Shown here: positions 20,120-28,995 of the stretch, one piece after another
How positions within the stretch are numbered: the stretch's first letter is position 1
Layout: each line of letters starts with the position of its first letter
From: AP-15 sp963703665
GTDB lineage: Bacteria > Pseudomonadota > Alphaproteobacteria > ATCC43930 > CGMCC-115725
Reading direction: 5' to 3'
DNA length: 64,000 nucleotides
Assembly: GCA_963703665.1 (NCBI GenBank)
Contig: CAVPFB010000008.1
Location: 1-64,000 of the forward strand
The notes under the pieces: generated by a model
Seen by the model: only the letters and a program-made list of their open reading frames with translations
Databases searched by the model: none
What the model was told of the DNA's origin: nothing
Program-made: the position numbers and the translations under genes

Positions 20120-21700
20120 GCTCTGGGGCCCGACTTCGGGCTGCTGCGCAGCCTGCGCAATCTCGCCCGCCTGGCCGCGATCGGGCTGATCCTGGCGCGC
20201 CACGACGCGCTGTTCCCGTTTGCCGCGGTCCCGGTCGTCGCCTTTTACCTGCGGGTCGCCCGGCTGCTTCGCGCGCCGGCGCCGCCCGGCGGCGGCGCGC
20301 CCGGGCCAGCGGCTCGCCGTGGCGCTCGACGAGATGGGGCCGAGCTTCATCAAGCTCGGTCAGCTGCTGTCGACCCGCGCCGATCTGCTTGGCGACGAGC
20401 TCGCCGCCGATCTGGCGAGCCTGCAGGACCGCCTGCCGCCGTTTCCGGGCGCGCAGGCGCGCGCGGCGATCGAGCGCGAGTTCGGGACGCCGCTCGAAAC
20501 CTTGTTCGTTTCGTTCGACGAAACCGCGGTTGCCGCCGCCTCGATCGCCCAGGTTCATTTCGCCCGAACCCCGGACGGCCAGGACGTCGCGGTCAAGGTG
20601 TTGCGGCCGGGAGTGGCGCAGGCCTTCGCTCGCGACCTCGACCTGTTCCTGTGGCTCGCCGGCTGGGTCGAGCGCCTCTATCCGCCGTCGCGGCGCTTGA
20701 AGCCGGTCGAGATCGTGCAGACCCTGGCCGAGGTGGTTCGCTTCGAGATGGATCTCCGGTTCGAGGCTGCGGCCGGGTCGGAGCTGGCCGAAAACTTTGC
20801 CGGCGACCCGAGCTTTCGCGTGCCGCGGATCGATTGGCAGCGCACCGGGCACAATGTGCTGACGCTTGAGCGGATCTCCGGCATCCGCATCGACGATCGT
20901 GCAGCGCTGCTGGCCGCTGGGCACCAGATCGACCGAGCTGCTGGCGGAAGGCGGCCAGCGCCTTTTTCAACCAGGTGTTCCGTGACGGCTTTTTTCATGC
21001 CGACATGCACCCGGGGAACATGTTCGTCGATGCGTCCGGGGCGATCGTCGTCGTCGATTTCGGGATCATGGGACGGCTCGATCGCCCCACCCGCTATTAC
21101 CTCGCCGACATGCTGATCGGCTTTTTGTCAGGCGACTATCGGCGGGTGGCGGAAGTCCATTTTGCCGCTGGCTATGTGCCGCGCGACCGCTCGATCGACC
21201 ACTTCACCCAGGCCTGCCGCGCCATCGGCGAGCCGATCCTCGGCCGCGCGCTGCAGGACATCTCGGTCGCCCGTCTGCTCGCCCAGCTGTTCCAGGTGAC
21301 CGAGCAGTTTGACATGGAGACCCAGCCGCAGCTCCTGCTGCTGCAAAAAACCATGGTGTTGATCGAAGGAATCGGACGGCGTCTCGACCCGGAAATCAAC
21401 GTCTGGATCTTGGCCCAGCCGCCGATCGAAGCCTGGGTGCGGGACAATCGCGGCATTGAGGCGCAACTGCGAGAGCGGCTCGAAACTGTCGCCGACATCG
21501 CCGAGCGGCTGCCGCGGCTGGTCCGCAGCCTCGACACATTGGTCGGCGACATGTCGCGCGACGGCGTGGTTCTGCACGCCGAGTCGATCGCCGCGCATGC
21601 CGCCGAGCAGGCCAAGCGCGCCTGGCTCGTAGTGCTGCCTCTCTACATCGCGGCCGCGGCTCTGGTCGCGATCGCCCTCGCCCTGGTCTTCAAGCGGTAG
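20120..21700 (+). CDS. ubiB: ubiquinone biosynthesis protein UbiB (ABC1/ADCK family), frameshifted
   Basis: Atypical kinase-like ATPase needed for ubiquinone biosynthesis at the membrane. Landmarks are the KxGQ motif PSFIKLGQLLSTRADLL, the alanine-rich loop AAASIAQVHFA, the catalytic HADMHPGN, the metal-binding VVDFGIMG, and C-terminal membrane helices (LVVLPLYIAAAALVAIALAL). Extra bases near 20305, 20925 and 20965 break the frame; corrected, the protein is about 520 residues, close to family length. No ATG or GTG precedes the LLRSLRNLARL segment in frame after the ubiE stop, so the start is unresolved and another indel is likely there. Confidence 0.87.
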
Positions 21701-21701
21701 G

Positions 21702-21728
21702 TGCGGGCCGGCGGTGGGCCGGCCCGCA
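21702..21728 (+). terminator. hairpin between convergent ubiB and S53 peptidase genes
   Basis: The sequence starts 2 nt after the ubiB stop and has an 11-bp stem, TGCGGGCCGGC with GCCGGCCCGCA, around a GGTGG loop. It has no T run. It may end transcription from both sides. Confidence 0.5.
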
Positions 21729-21742
21729 ACGACGGTGGTGTC

Positions 21743-22973
21743 TTACCTCTCGGTAAGTCGCGCAATCGTCGCGCGCAATTGTTCGTTCTCGGCCTCGAGA
21801 TCCTTCACTCTGCGGGTCCCGCTCGCCGCCGGATGGGTCAGCAGATCGGCCAGCTTCTGGCCGATCGGCGAGCCGAGCCCAGTGCATGCGTCAGGTCCGA
21901 CACGGGCACGAAAGGCGCCGTTGTCGCCCTTGGTGATGTCATTGAAGCAGAGGTGATTGAGCCATAGTTCGGGGGTGACGAAGCCGAGCTTGGTGCCGAA
22001 GGCGGCGAACAGTCCGGCGTAGAGCGGGGCCACGGCGCTGGTCCCGCCGATCGCCGCCTGCGCCCCGTGCAGCACGATGTTGTAGCCGGTGTTCGGGTCC
22101 GCGTTGGCGGCCATGTCGGGCACCATCCGGCCGGGTCCGTGCGGCGCCCCGGCCTGCCAGGGAGGCATCGGCTTGAAAAGAGTTCGAAAAGCCGCCGCCG
22201 GTGCCCTCGCCGCTCGCATTGCCGGGGTCGTTGTTCCAGACGGTTTCCTCAGTCTGGGTTTTTTTCGTGCCGCCGCAGCCGATGACATGCGGCGCGGAGG
22301 CGGGAAGATCGACATTGGCCGGGCTCGGCCCACCGTCGCTGGAATCGTTGTCGCCCGATGCAGCGAACACGATCATCCCGGCTGTGGTGGCGTCGGTCGC
22401 CGCCTGCTCCATGTCCTGGCCGGCTTGCGCGCCCCACATGGCCTCGTCGGCACCCCAGGAAATCGAGCACACGTCGCAGCCGTCGGCCGTGGCGGCCCGC
22501 ACCGCGGCGGCAATGTCCTGAGCCCAATAGACCCGGATCGTCGCCGGTTTGCCGGTCGCCACAAAATACGCGGCGGCGGCAACCTCGATATCGAGCGCGA
22601 CCTCGCCATCGGCACTGTTCGGTCCGGGGTCGGGAGTGTTCCGGGTGCCGTCGACCGACACATCGGTAATGCTCGGGACCGGCTGGCCGATCCCGCCGAA
22701 GAACTGGTCCATGTCCGACTGCACCCAACCGCCGCCGAGCTCGACGATGGCGATGACGCCGCCGCCGGCGAGGCCGGTCGGCCAATCATAGGCCTTGCAC
22801 AGATCGGGAACGTTCCACGGGCCGCCGTCGGTCGCCGCGCGCGCAGCGGGTCCGGTGCGGCCCATCTTGAAATAGGGCCTGACGTTCGGGCGCCTGGCGA
22901 CGTGGATGTAGGAGTGAAGCGCGGCGCGAAGACCATCGCCGGTCGCGGGCTGATTGCCTCGAGGTGTATTCAT
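21743..22973 (-). CDS. S53 (sedolisin/kumamolisin-like) serine-carboxyl peptidase, frameshifted
   Basis: Acid-type endopeptidase with a Glu-Asp-Ser catalytic set. ATG 22973 has GGAGGA upstream. Glu124 and Asp128 lie in DGEVALDIEV, Asp208 in AASGDNDSSDGG, and the nucleophile serine in GGTSAVAPLYAGL. An extra base near 22178 (after GGGFS) shifts the frame; corrected length is about 409 residues. Two oddities stand out. The large N-terminal prodomain usual in this family is absent, with only about 50 residues before the core. The C terminus ends in a charged heptad-like tail (VKDLEAENEQLRATIARL) that looks like a short coiled coil. No signal peptide is evident. Confidence 0.85.
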
Positions 22974-23306
22974 AACGTCCTCCGGGTGTGAACGCGTGCC
23001 GTGGCTCTGCCCGAGCCTCGCGCTTGATTGGAGAGTGCCTCCCCCAATCGGCTTCGAGGCGACAGCACCATCGGATTATGCAGCGATGGGCCGAAAACGT
23101 GTGTGAAGCACGTCACAGAGGGGCGCCGCTGCTGCAGTTTCGTGTCCCCTGCTTCAGTTTCGTGTAACGAACGGAAAAAGTGTTCGGTGGCCCGGTGTGT
23201 CGTTGTCGTGCGAACCTGCGCATAGCCGATCAGTTCGAGCCGCCCTCGCCCGGGGCGGCAGCGTGCTATGGTAGCTGTGAAGAGCGTCAGCAGAGGGCAA
23301 AGCGCC
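22974..23306. other. intergenic region upstream of the S53 peptidase
   Basis: 333 bp without a supportable gene. It should contain the promoter of the - strand S53 gene. Two copies of CAGTTTCGTGT (about 23136 and 23153) form a short direct repeat. Nothing else is recognised. Confidence 0.35.
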
Positions 23307-23569
23307 ATGAGGATATCGAGCGTTCGTTCGCAGATTCTGGTGCTGCCCGAGTCCGACCCGCTGGCGCGTATGCCGGAAAACCCGAACGCGGCGCGGCCGA
23401 TCGTGATCGTGCGGATCGGCACCGACGATGGGATCGCATGGGCCGGATGCTGAAACTGTTCGACGGGGTTGCCGAATTCGACCCAGCCAGCAGCGAGCGG
23501 GTGTTGTCCGAACGCCCCGGCTTCGGCCTGAGCTTCAACCAGGAGACCATCGACCGGTTCGCCGCGTGA
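23307..23569 (+). pseudogene. deleted remnant of an enolase-superfamily (mandelate racemase-like) gene
   Basis: The first 48 residues from ATG 23307 (MRISSVRSQILVLPESDPL, then PENPNAARPIVIVRIGTDDG) match the N-terminal capping domain of the intact enzyme at 23976. The frame then stops at 23453. In another frame the sequence resumes with a typical family C terminus (FDGVAEFDPASSERVL, then RPGFGLSFNQETIDRF) ending at 23569. The whole barrel domain, around 290 residues, is missing. This is an internal deletion, not a mere indel. Confidence 0.75.
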
Positions 23570-23589
23570 CCAGCCAGGGACCATAATCG

Positions 23590-23961
23590 ATGCTCGGACA
23601 CATCTCGTTTGGCGTCGAAAACCTCGCCCTTTCGGCCGCATTCTATGATGAGGTTTTAGCGCCACTTGGATACGTCCGGGTTTGGACCAAGCCGCACGCG
23701 GCCGGCTTCGGAGAGAAAGGCGGAAGTGACAGGTTGGCGCTTTTTTCGCAACCGGGACAGGCGGCGGCTCCGGGTCCGGGCTTTCATCTGGCTTTTGCCG
23801 CGCCGAGCCGCGAGGCGGTGGCCGCGTTCCATGCGGCGGCTCTGCGTGCCGGCGGCACTGATTGCGGCAAGCCGGGGCTGCGTCCGCAATACGGCGCGAC
23901 CTACTACGCGGCGTTCGTCTTCGATCCCTATGGCCATAAGCTCGAGGCCGTTCATCAATGA
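23590..23961 (+). CDS. VOC (glyoxalase/bleomycin resistance) family protein
   Basis: 123 residues: MLGHISFGVENLALSAAFYD, then the central FHLAFAAPSREAVAAFHAAA and the C-terminal DPYGHKLEAVHQ, a single VOC module with His and Glu ligand positions. It overlaps the next upstream-possible start by 4 bp (ATGA at 23958-23961), suggesting translational coupling with the enolase-superfamily gene. The function is unknown; a role near the same catabolic substrate is an inference. Confidence 0.85.
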   Translation: MLGHISFGVENLALSAAFYDEVLAPLGYVRVWTKPHAAGFGEKGGSDRLALFSQPGQAAAPGPGFHLAFAAPSREAVAAFHAAALRAGGTDCGKPGLRPQYGATYYAAFVFDPYGHKLEAVHQ

Positions 23962-23975
23962 CGGGGGAAATCCAA

Positions 23976-25076
23976 ATGAAGATTACCAAGGTCGAGACCG
24001 GCATCGTCGCCTTGCCCAATGACGAGCCGCTCGCCGGTTTTTCGGAGAACCCGAACGCCAAGAACCCGATTGTCTGGCTGCGGCTCGGCACCGACGAAGG
24101 GGTCGAGGGGATCGGCGTCACCTATTTCGGCGGCGCGCTGACCCGTGCGTTGCGCCATTCGGTCGACGAATTGGCGGCGCTGGCGGTCGGCGAGGACCCG
24201 CTGCGGGTCGAGGCGGTCGCCGCCAAATTGCGCGCCGCTGCGGTCTCCGCCGGTCCCGCCGGGATCTTCACGATGGCGCTGTCGGCGATCGACGTCGCGC
24301 TGTGGGACATCAAAGGGAAGGCATTGGGCGTGCCCTTGTGGAAATTGCTGGGCGGCGGGCGCGACCACATCGCGACCTATGCCAGCGGGGCCTTGCGCCG
24401 CGGCCTCAAGCTCGAGGAGGCGGTCACCGCGGCTGGGCGGCTGCGCGAAAAAGGCCACCGCCAGGCCAAGATGCAGCTCGGCCTGCCCGGCATCACCTCG
24501 CCGGCGCGCGAGGTCGAGCAGGCCCGGCTGATCCGCCAGGCGGTCGGCCCCGACATGGACCTGATGTGCGACATCAACCAGCGCTGGCGGCCGGAGCAGG
24601 CGATCGACATCGGCCGCCGGGTCGAGGACGCCGGCGTCGGCCTCTACTGGCTCGAGGACGTGAGCGCGCACGACGACTATGCCGGGCTGGCGCGGGTGGC
24701 GGCGGCGCTGTCGACCCCGGTGACCGGCGGCGAATACCTCTGGGGCATCGTGCCGTTCCGCCACATGGTCGAAGCCCGCTCGGTCGACATCGTGATGATC
24801 GACCAGGTGCGCTCGGGCGGGATCACGCCGTGGCTCAAGATCGCCGCCATGGCCGAGGCCTTCAACCTGCCGGTGGTCAGCCACGGGGTGCCCGAGATCC
24901 ATGTGCATCTGGTCGGTGCGGTTCCCAACGGCTTGACCGTCGAATACATGCCGCGCCTGTTCCACCTGTGGGACGAGGTCCCGGTGCCGCAGAACGGCCT
25001 CTTGGCGATGCCGACCGCCCCCGGCCTCGGCCTCGCATTCAGCAGGGACGCGATCCAGCGGTTCGGCGTCGGCTGA
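23976..25076 (+). CDS. mandelate racemase/muconate-lactonizing (enolase superfamily) enzyme
   Basis: Acid-sugar dehydratase or racemase type. 366 residues from ATG 23976 (MKITKVETGIVALPND), preceded by GGGGGAAA; an in-frame ATG at 23958 overlaps the VOC stop. After the capping domain the barrel shows ALSAIDVALWDIKGKALG, a lysine region RQAKMQLG, metal ligands Asp in MCDINQRW, Glu in LEDVSAHDD and Glu in GGEYLWG, then the histidine in VVSHGVPEIH. This set fits abstraction of a proton alpha to a carboxylate. The substrate cannot be assigned from sequence alone. Confidence 0.88.
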   Translation: MKITKVETGIVALPNDEPLAGFSENPNAKNPIVWLRLGTDEGVEGIGVTYFGGALTRALRHSVDELAALAVGEDPLRVEAVAAKLRAAAVSAGPAGIFTMALSAIDVALWDIKGKALGVPLWKLLGGGRDHIATYASGALRRGLKLEEAVTAAGRLREKGHRQAKMQLGLPGITSPAREVEQARLIRQAVGPDMDLMCDINQRWRPEQAIDIGRRVEDAGVGLYWLEDVSAHDDYAGLARVAAALSTPVTGGEYLWGIVPFRHMVEARSVDIVMIDQVRSGGITPWLKIAAMAEAFNLPVVSHGVPEIHVHLVGAVPNGLTVEYMPRLFHLWDEVPVPQNGLLAMPTAPGLGLAFSRDAIQRFGVG

Positions 25077-25249
25077 TCTGCCCGAGCGCCGGCGCTGCAT
25101 CGCCGCAACCCTCAAAAGCGGCTCGCGATCCCACAGCGACAGCTGGCGCGCTGGCATCGACACCCCTTGGATAGTCGGGAACGCGCCGCGCGAGGCGGGG
25201 TTTGCGCGACGTGCGCGCTGTGCGCCCAACCATCCGAAAGGACGTTTGG

Positions 25250-25831
25250 ATGAGAACGCTCATTCTGACGACGGTCTCGGCAGTTGCGCTCGGGATCGCC
25301 GGCTTCGCCCCGAGCTATGCCGCCCAAAACACCGCGGCCACGCCGGGCTCCACGGTAACGCAACCGGTGGCGACCCCGGGGGCAACGACGCCGCAGCCGG
25401 CGGCGACCGGGGCGACGCAATCGTCGATGCCGCAGGCCGGCGCCGCGGCGACGCAGCCGCTCGGCAGCAGCTCCCAGTACAACAAGCCCTATATGGCGAA
25501 CAGCTCGCCCTCGGGGACGGCTGCCGCTCGGGTCACCCGCAGCGAGGTCCGCCAGGTCGAGCAGAAGCTGCGCGGCGAGGGCCTCTATCACGGGCGCATC
25601 GACGGTCTGATGGGACCCGAGACCAGCCAGGCGCTGCGCCGGTATCAGCAGAAGAACGGCCTGCCGGCGACCGCCAGGCTCGATCAGGACACCTTGAACC
25701 GCCTGCTCGGCGCTGATGGCGGTCAGGGGTCGAGCGCGCCCGGCGCATTGACGCCGTCGAGCGGAGCGGGAACGGCGGGCAGCGGCGCCAGCAACTGGAC
25801 CAACACCAGTCCCGCGAACCGCGCCAAATAG
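25250..25831 (+). CDS. secreted peptidoglycan-binding domain protein
   Basis: 193 residues. ATG 25250 is preceded by AAAGGA. Residues of about 1-23 are a signal peptide (MRTLILTTVSAVALGIAGFA, cleavage near SYA-AQ). A Thr/Pro/Ala-rich linker follows to about residue 95. Next is one PG_binding_1 module (VRQVEQKLRGEGLYHGRIDG, then ALRRYQQKNGLPATARLD and LNRLLG). A Gly/Ser-rich tail completes the protein. It is likely a periplasmic cell-wall-associated protein. There is no catalytic domain. Confidence 0.87.
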   Translation: MRTLILTTVSAVALGIAGFAPSYAAQNTAATPGSTVTQPVATPGATTPQPAATGATQSSMPQAGAAATQPLGSSSQYNKPYMANSSPSGTAAARVTRSEVRQVEQKLRGEGLYHGRIDGLMGPETSQALRRYQQKNGLPATARLDQDTLNRLLGADGGQGSSAPGALTPSSGAGTAGSGASNWTNTSPANRAK

Positions 25832-25986
25832 CCGCCCGCAGCCGCTCGACCCGAGCGAGCGACCGCTGCCCGCGGGAGCCTGCTCGACCCTGATGCGCTC
25901 GCCGGCACGCAAACGCCGAGCCGCTGGCGGCGCGGCCCGGTTACGCGCTATCTTCCGCTCGCATCCGCGCGAGAGGGGAGAACAGC

Positions 25987-26790
25987 ATGGCCGCCGAGAC
26001 CAGCGCCGACCGTCTGGTCGAGTACGATTGCCGGGACCAGGTCGCGACCCTGACCCTCAACCGGCCGGAAAAGCTCAACGCCTTCAGCGATGATCTCGTC
26101 CGCCACCTGGCCGACGCATTGCGGCGTTTCGACCTCGACCCTGAGGCCGGGGTCGCGATCATCTGCGGCGCCGGCCGCGCTTTTTCCAGCGGGGCCGACG
26201 TGCATCAGCGCCAGCTGCGCCGCCGCGAAGAATTCCTGGAACATGGCGGCCCGGGGGGCTGGACCGCTAACTCCGCCGATCTGTTGACCCGGTCGGTCAA
26301 TTGGAAGCCGGTGATCGCGGCGCCGCACGGCTATGCGATGGGCCTCGCCCTCGGCATCGTGCTCGAATGCGATCTGATCGTCGCCGAAGCCGGGACCAAG
26401 TTCCAGGTAACCGAAACCGCACGCGGGCTCGGCGGCTCGAAATACTGGGCCTTGCTGAATTTCCGCGGCGGTGCCGCGCTCGCCACCGAGGTGGCGCTGA
26501 CCGGGCGGTTCTTCACCGCCGAGGAAGCGCTGGCGGCCGGGATCGTCAGCCGCGTGGCGCCGGCGGGCCGGCATCTCGAAATCGCGCGCGAGCTGGCCGC
26601 CGAGATCGCGAGAAATCCGCCGCTCTCGGTGCGCGCGACGGTGCGCACCCGGCGCTGGTACATGGAGCAGCTCGAGCGCGAGGTGCTGATGCAGACCGCA
26701 CCCTTAAAGCTCTATCTGTCTGAGGATTTCCACGAGGCGGCGCTCGCCTTCGCCGAAAAACGCCGGCCGGGGCCGTTCAAGGGCCGCTGA
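25987..26790 (+). CDS. crotonase-family protein (enoyl-CoA hydratase/isomerase)
   Basis: 267 residues from ATG 25987 with AGGGGAG upstream. The oxyanion-hole segment is GRAFSSGADVHQRQ and the core is HGYAMGLALGIVLECDLIV. Compared with true hydratases the first catalytic glutamate (GGGCE position) is not present, while the second position (FQVTETARGLGG) keeps a Glu. The reaction may therefore be isomerisation, decarboxylation or hydrolysis rather than hydration. It is followed 30 bp later by a DinB-family gene on the same strand. Confidence 0.87.
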   Translation: MAAETSADRLVEYDCRDQVATLTLNRPEKLNAFSDDLVRHLADALRRFDLDPEAGVAIICGAGRAFSSGADVHQRQLRRREEFLEHGGPGGWTANSADLLTRSVNWKPVIAAPHGYAMGLALGIVLECDLIVAEAGTKFQVTETARGLGGSKYWALLNFRGGAALATEVALTGRFFTAEEALAAGIVSRVAPAGRHLEIARELAAEIARNPPLSVRATVRTRRWYMEQLEREVLMQTAPLKLYLSEDFHEAALAFAEKRRPGPFKGR

Positions 26791-26820
26791 AAGGCTCGAG
26801 ATCAGAGAGGAGGAGCCGCG

Positions 26821-27333
26821 ATGATCACCGCCGCTTACGTCCGCACCATGGCCGCCTATAACGCCGAGATGAACCGCCGCCTGTTCGATGCCGCAGCGCG
26901 TCTGTCGGAGCCTGAACGCCGGGCGCCACGTGGCGCGTTCTGGGGCTCGATCCACGGCACCCTGACCCACATCCTGTGGGGCGACCGGCAATGGATGTCG
27001 CGGTTCGACAACTGGCCGAAGCCCGCGACCCCGATCAAGCAAAGCGCGCAGATGATCGACGACTTCGCCGAGCTGGCGGCGGCGCGGCGGCAGGCGGACG
27101 CCGATATCACCCGCTGGGCGCGCCAGGTCGACGATACCTGGCTCGGCGAGGACCTGGTATGGTTCAGCGGTGCTGCCAATCGCGAGATATGCGCGCCAAA
27201 GCAACTTTTGGTGTCGCATTTCTTCAATCATCAGACCCATCATCGCGGCCAGGCGCACGCGATGCTGACCGCAGCCGGCGAGGCGACCGGCGACACCGAC
27301 CTGTTTTTGCTGATCCCGCAGATCATCGCTTAG
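26821..27333 (+). CDS. DinB family protein
   Basis: 170-residue four-helix bundle with the three-histidine metal site: one His in HGTLTHILWGD and two in FFNHQTHHRGQAHAML. DinB-like proteins are thiol-dependent transferases or hydrolases, or unknown metal proteins; the name comes from a damage-inducible gene and does not prove a repair role. The ATG is preceded by GAGGAGGAG. Probably co-transcribed with the crotonase gene. Confidence 0.9.
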   Translation: MITAAYVRTMAAYNAEMNRRLFDAAARLSEPERRAPRGAFWGSIHGTLTHILWGDRQWMSRFDNWPKPATPIKQSAQMIDDFAELAAARRQADADITRWARQVDDTWLGEDLVWFSGAANREICAPKQLLVSHFFNHQTHHRGQAHAMLTAAGEATGDTDLFLLIPQIIA

Positions 27334-27422
27334 TCGAGCACCGGGTTCGCCCACTCGGCGGGCTGGGAGTTCACCGCCGAGGGCGGCAGCGCAACACACG
27401 GGCGGCTGTCGCGGAAAAGAGA

Positions 27423-27428
27423 TATAAT
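27423..27428 (+). promoter_or_regulatory. candidate -10 element for the DUF1800-DUF1501 operon
   Basis: A perfect TATAAT lies 49 bp before the DUF1800 start in a locally AT-rich patch (AAAAGAGATATAATC). No good -35 box is found at 16-18 bp upstream. Confidence 0.35.
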
Positions 27429-27476
27429 CGCCGTCGGCCTGCTAAGACGACGTCTGCGGTTAGAGCCTGAAGATAC

Positions 27477-28986
27477 ATGTCGAGCCGATATGCCGGGTTG
27501 CTGGGGGCGGCGTGTCTGCTGCTGCTGTTGCCGGTGCGGGCGAGCGCCGTCGATTCGGACCGCCAGGTGCTTCACGTGCTGAACCGGCTGGCGTTCGGGC
27601 CGACCCTCGATGATTTCAATTATGTGAAGACGATCGGCGTCGAGCGCTACATTGCCGAGCAGCTCGATCCCGCTGCGATCGACGAGCCGATCGAGCTGCG
27701 ATATCGTCTGGCGCAGCTTCCCACTCTCGACCTCCACGCCGAAGAGCTCCGCGAGCTCTACGGCCCGCTGCGCCCGGTCCTCGGATTGAAGCCGAGCCTG
27801 GACGAAATCAGGGAGCAGCAAGGGCGGGCGCGGCTGGTCGGGCGCGAGGCCGCCGAGGCGCGCATCCTCAAAGCGGTGCTGAGCCGGCGCCAGCTCCAGC
27901 AAGTGATGGTGAACTTCTGGTTCAACCACTTCAACATTTTCGCCGGCAAGGGGCTGGATGGCGTGTGGATCGGCAATTACGAGGAGCAGGCGATCCGTCC
28001 CCATGCGCTCGGTCGGTTTCGCGATTTGCTGTTCGCCGTGGCCCGGCACCCGGCGATGCTGGTCTATCTCGACAACACCCAGAACGCGGCGCCGGGGAGC
28101 CCCGGGGCCCGTGGCGCCGCGAGCGGGCTGAACGAGAATTTCGCCCGAGAAATCATGGAGCTGCACACCCTCGGGGTCGATGGCGGGTATACCCAGGAGG
28201 ATGTCACCACCCTGGCGCGGGTGTTTACCGGCTGGCGGGTGAACCCGCCCGAATTCGCAAAAATTTCCCGGGGTAGCGGCAATCTTCGATGGCGCGCGCC
28301 ATGACGACGGCCCCAAGGTCTTTTTGGGGCGGAAGCTGCGCGCGCGGGGCCGGGCAGAGGGCGAAGAGGTGCTCGACATCCTCGCCGGGAGCCCGGCCAC
28401 CGCGCACCACATCGCCTACGAGCTCGCGCAATATTTTGTCGCCGACGCGCCGCCGCCGGAGTTGGTGGACCGGCTCGCCGCCCGTTTTCTGGTCACCGGC
28501 GGCGACATCCGCGAGGTTTTGAGGGCGCTGTTCGACAGCCCCGAATTCTGGGACAGCCGCGGGCAGAAATACAAGACCCCTTATGAATATGTGATTTCTG
28601 CGGTGCGCGCGGCCGGCGTCCCGATCAACAATTTGCGCCCGCTGATCGCCTGGATGAGCCGCTTCGGCATGCCGCTTTACGGGTGCGAGGCGCCGGATGG
28701 CTACAAGAATACGCAAGAGGCTTGGCTGAGCCCGGAGGCCACGATCGAGCGGATCAGCTTTGCCGCCGGCTTTGCCCGCGGCGCCGTGCCGATCAGCGCG
28801 GAGCCGAGCGGCGATCAAGACGGGGCGGCGCTGGCGCCGCATCGGCCCGATCCGGTCGATGCCGCCCGTCTCGAGGAGATTTTCGGCGCGACCTTGTCGG
28901 GCTCGACCCACGCGGCGGTCGTGGCGGCGCCCGCCGGGCTGCGCGCCGCGCTGATCCTCGGCAGCCCTGATTTCATGCGCAGATAG
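27477..28986 (+). CDS. DUF1800 family secreted protein, frameshifted
   Basis: N-terminal signal peptide (MSSRYAGLLGAACLLLLLPV). The DUF1800 hallmark HVLNRLAFGPTLDDF is followed by VMVNFWFNHFNIFAGKG, NENFAREIMELHTLGVDGGY and TQEDVTTLARVFTGW. An extra base near 28271 ends the first frame at 28304; corrected, the protein continues FDGARHDDGPKVFLGR, DIREVLRALFDSPEF and on to 28986, about 502 residues. DUF1800 and DUF1501 genes occur as a pair across bacteria, thought to act together outside the cytoplasm; their biochemical role is not established. Confidence 0.88.
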
Positions 28987-28995
28987 GAGACGGCG

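Noticed and set aside
22089..22991. A 300-codon + strand frame opposite the S53 peptidase
   Set aside because: The opposite strand has all catalytic motifs of S53; this frame has none.
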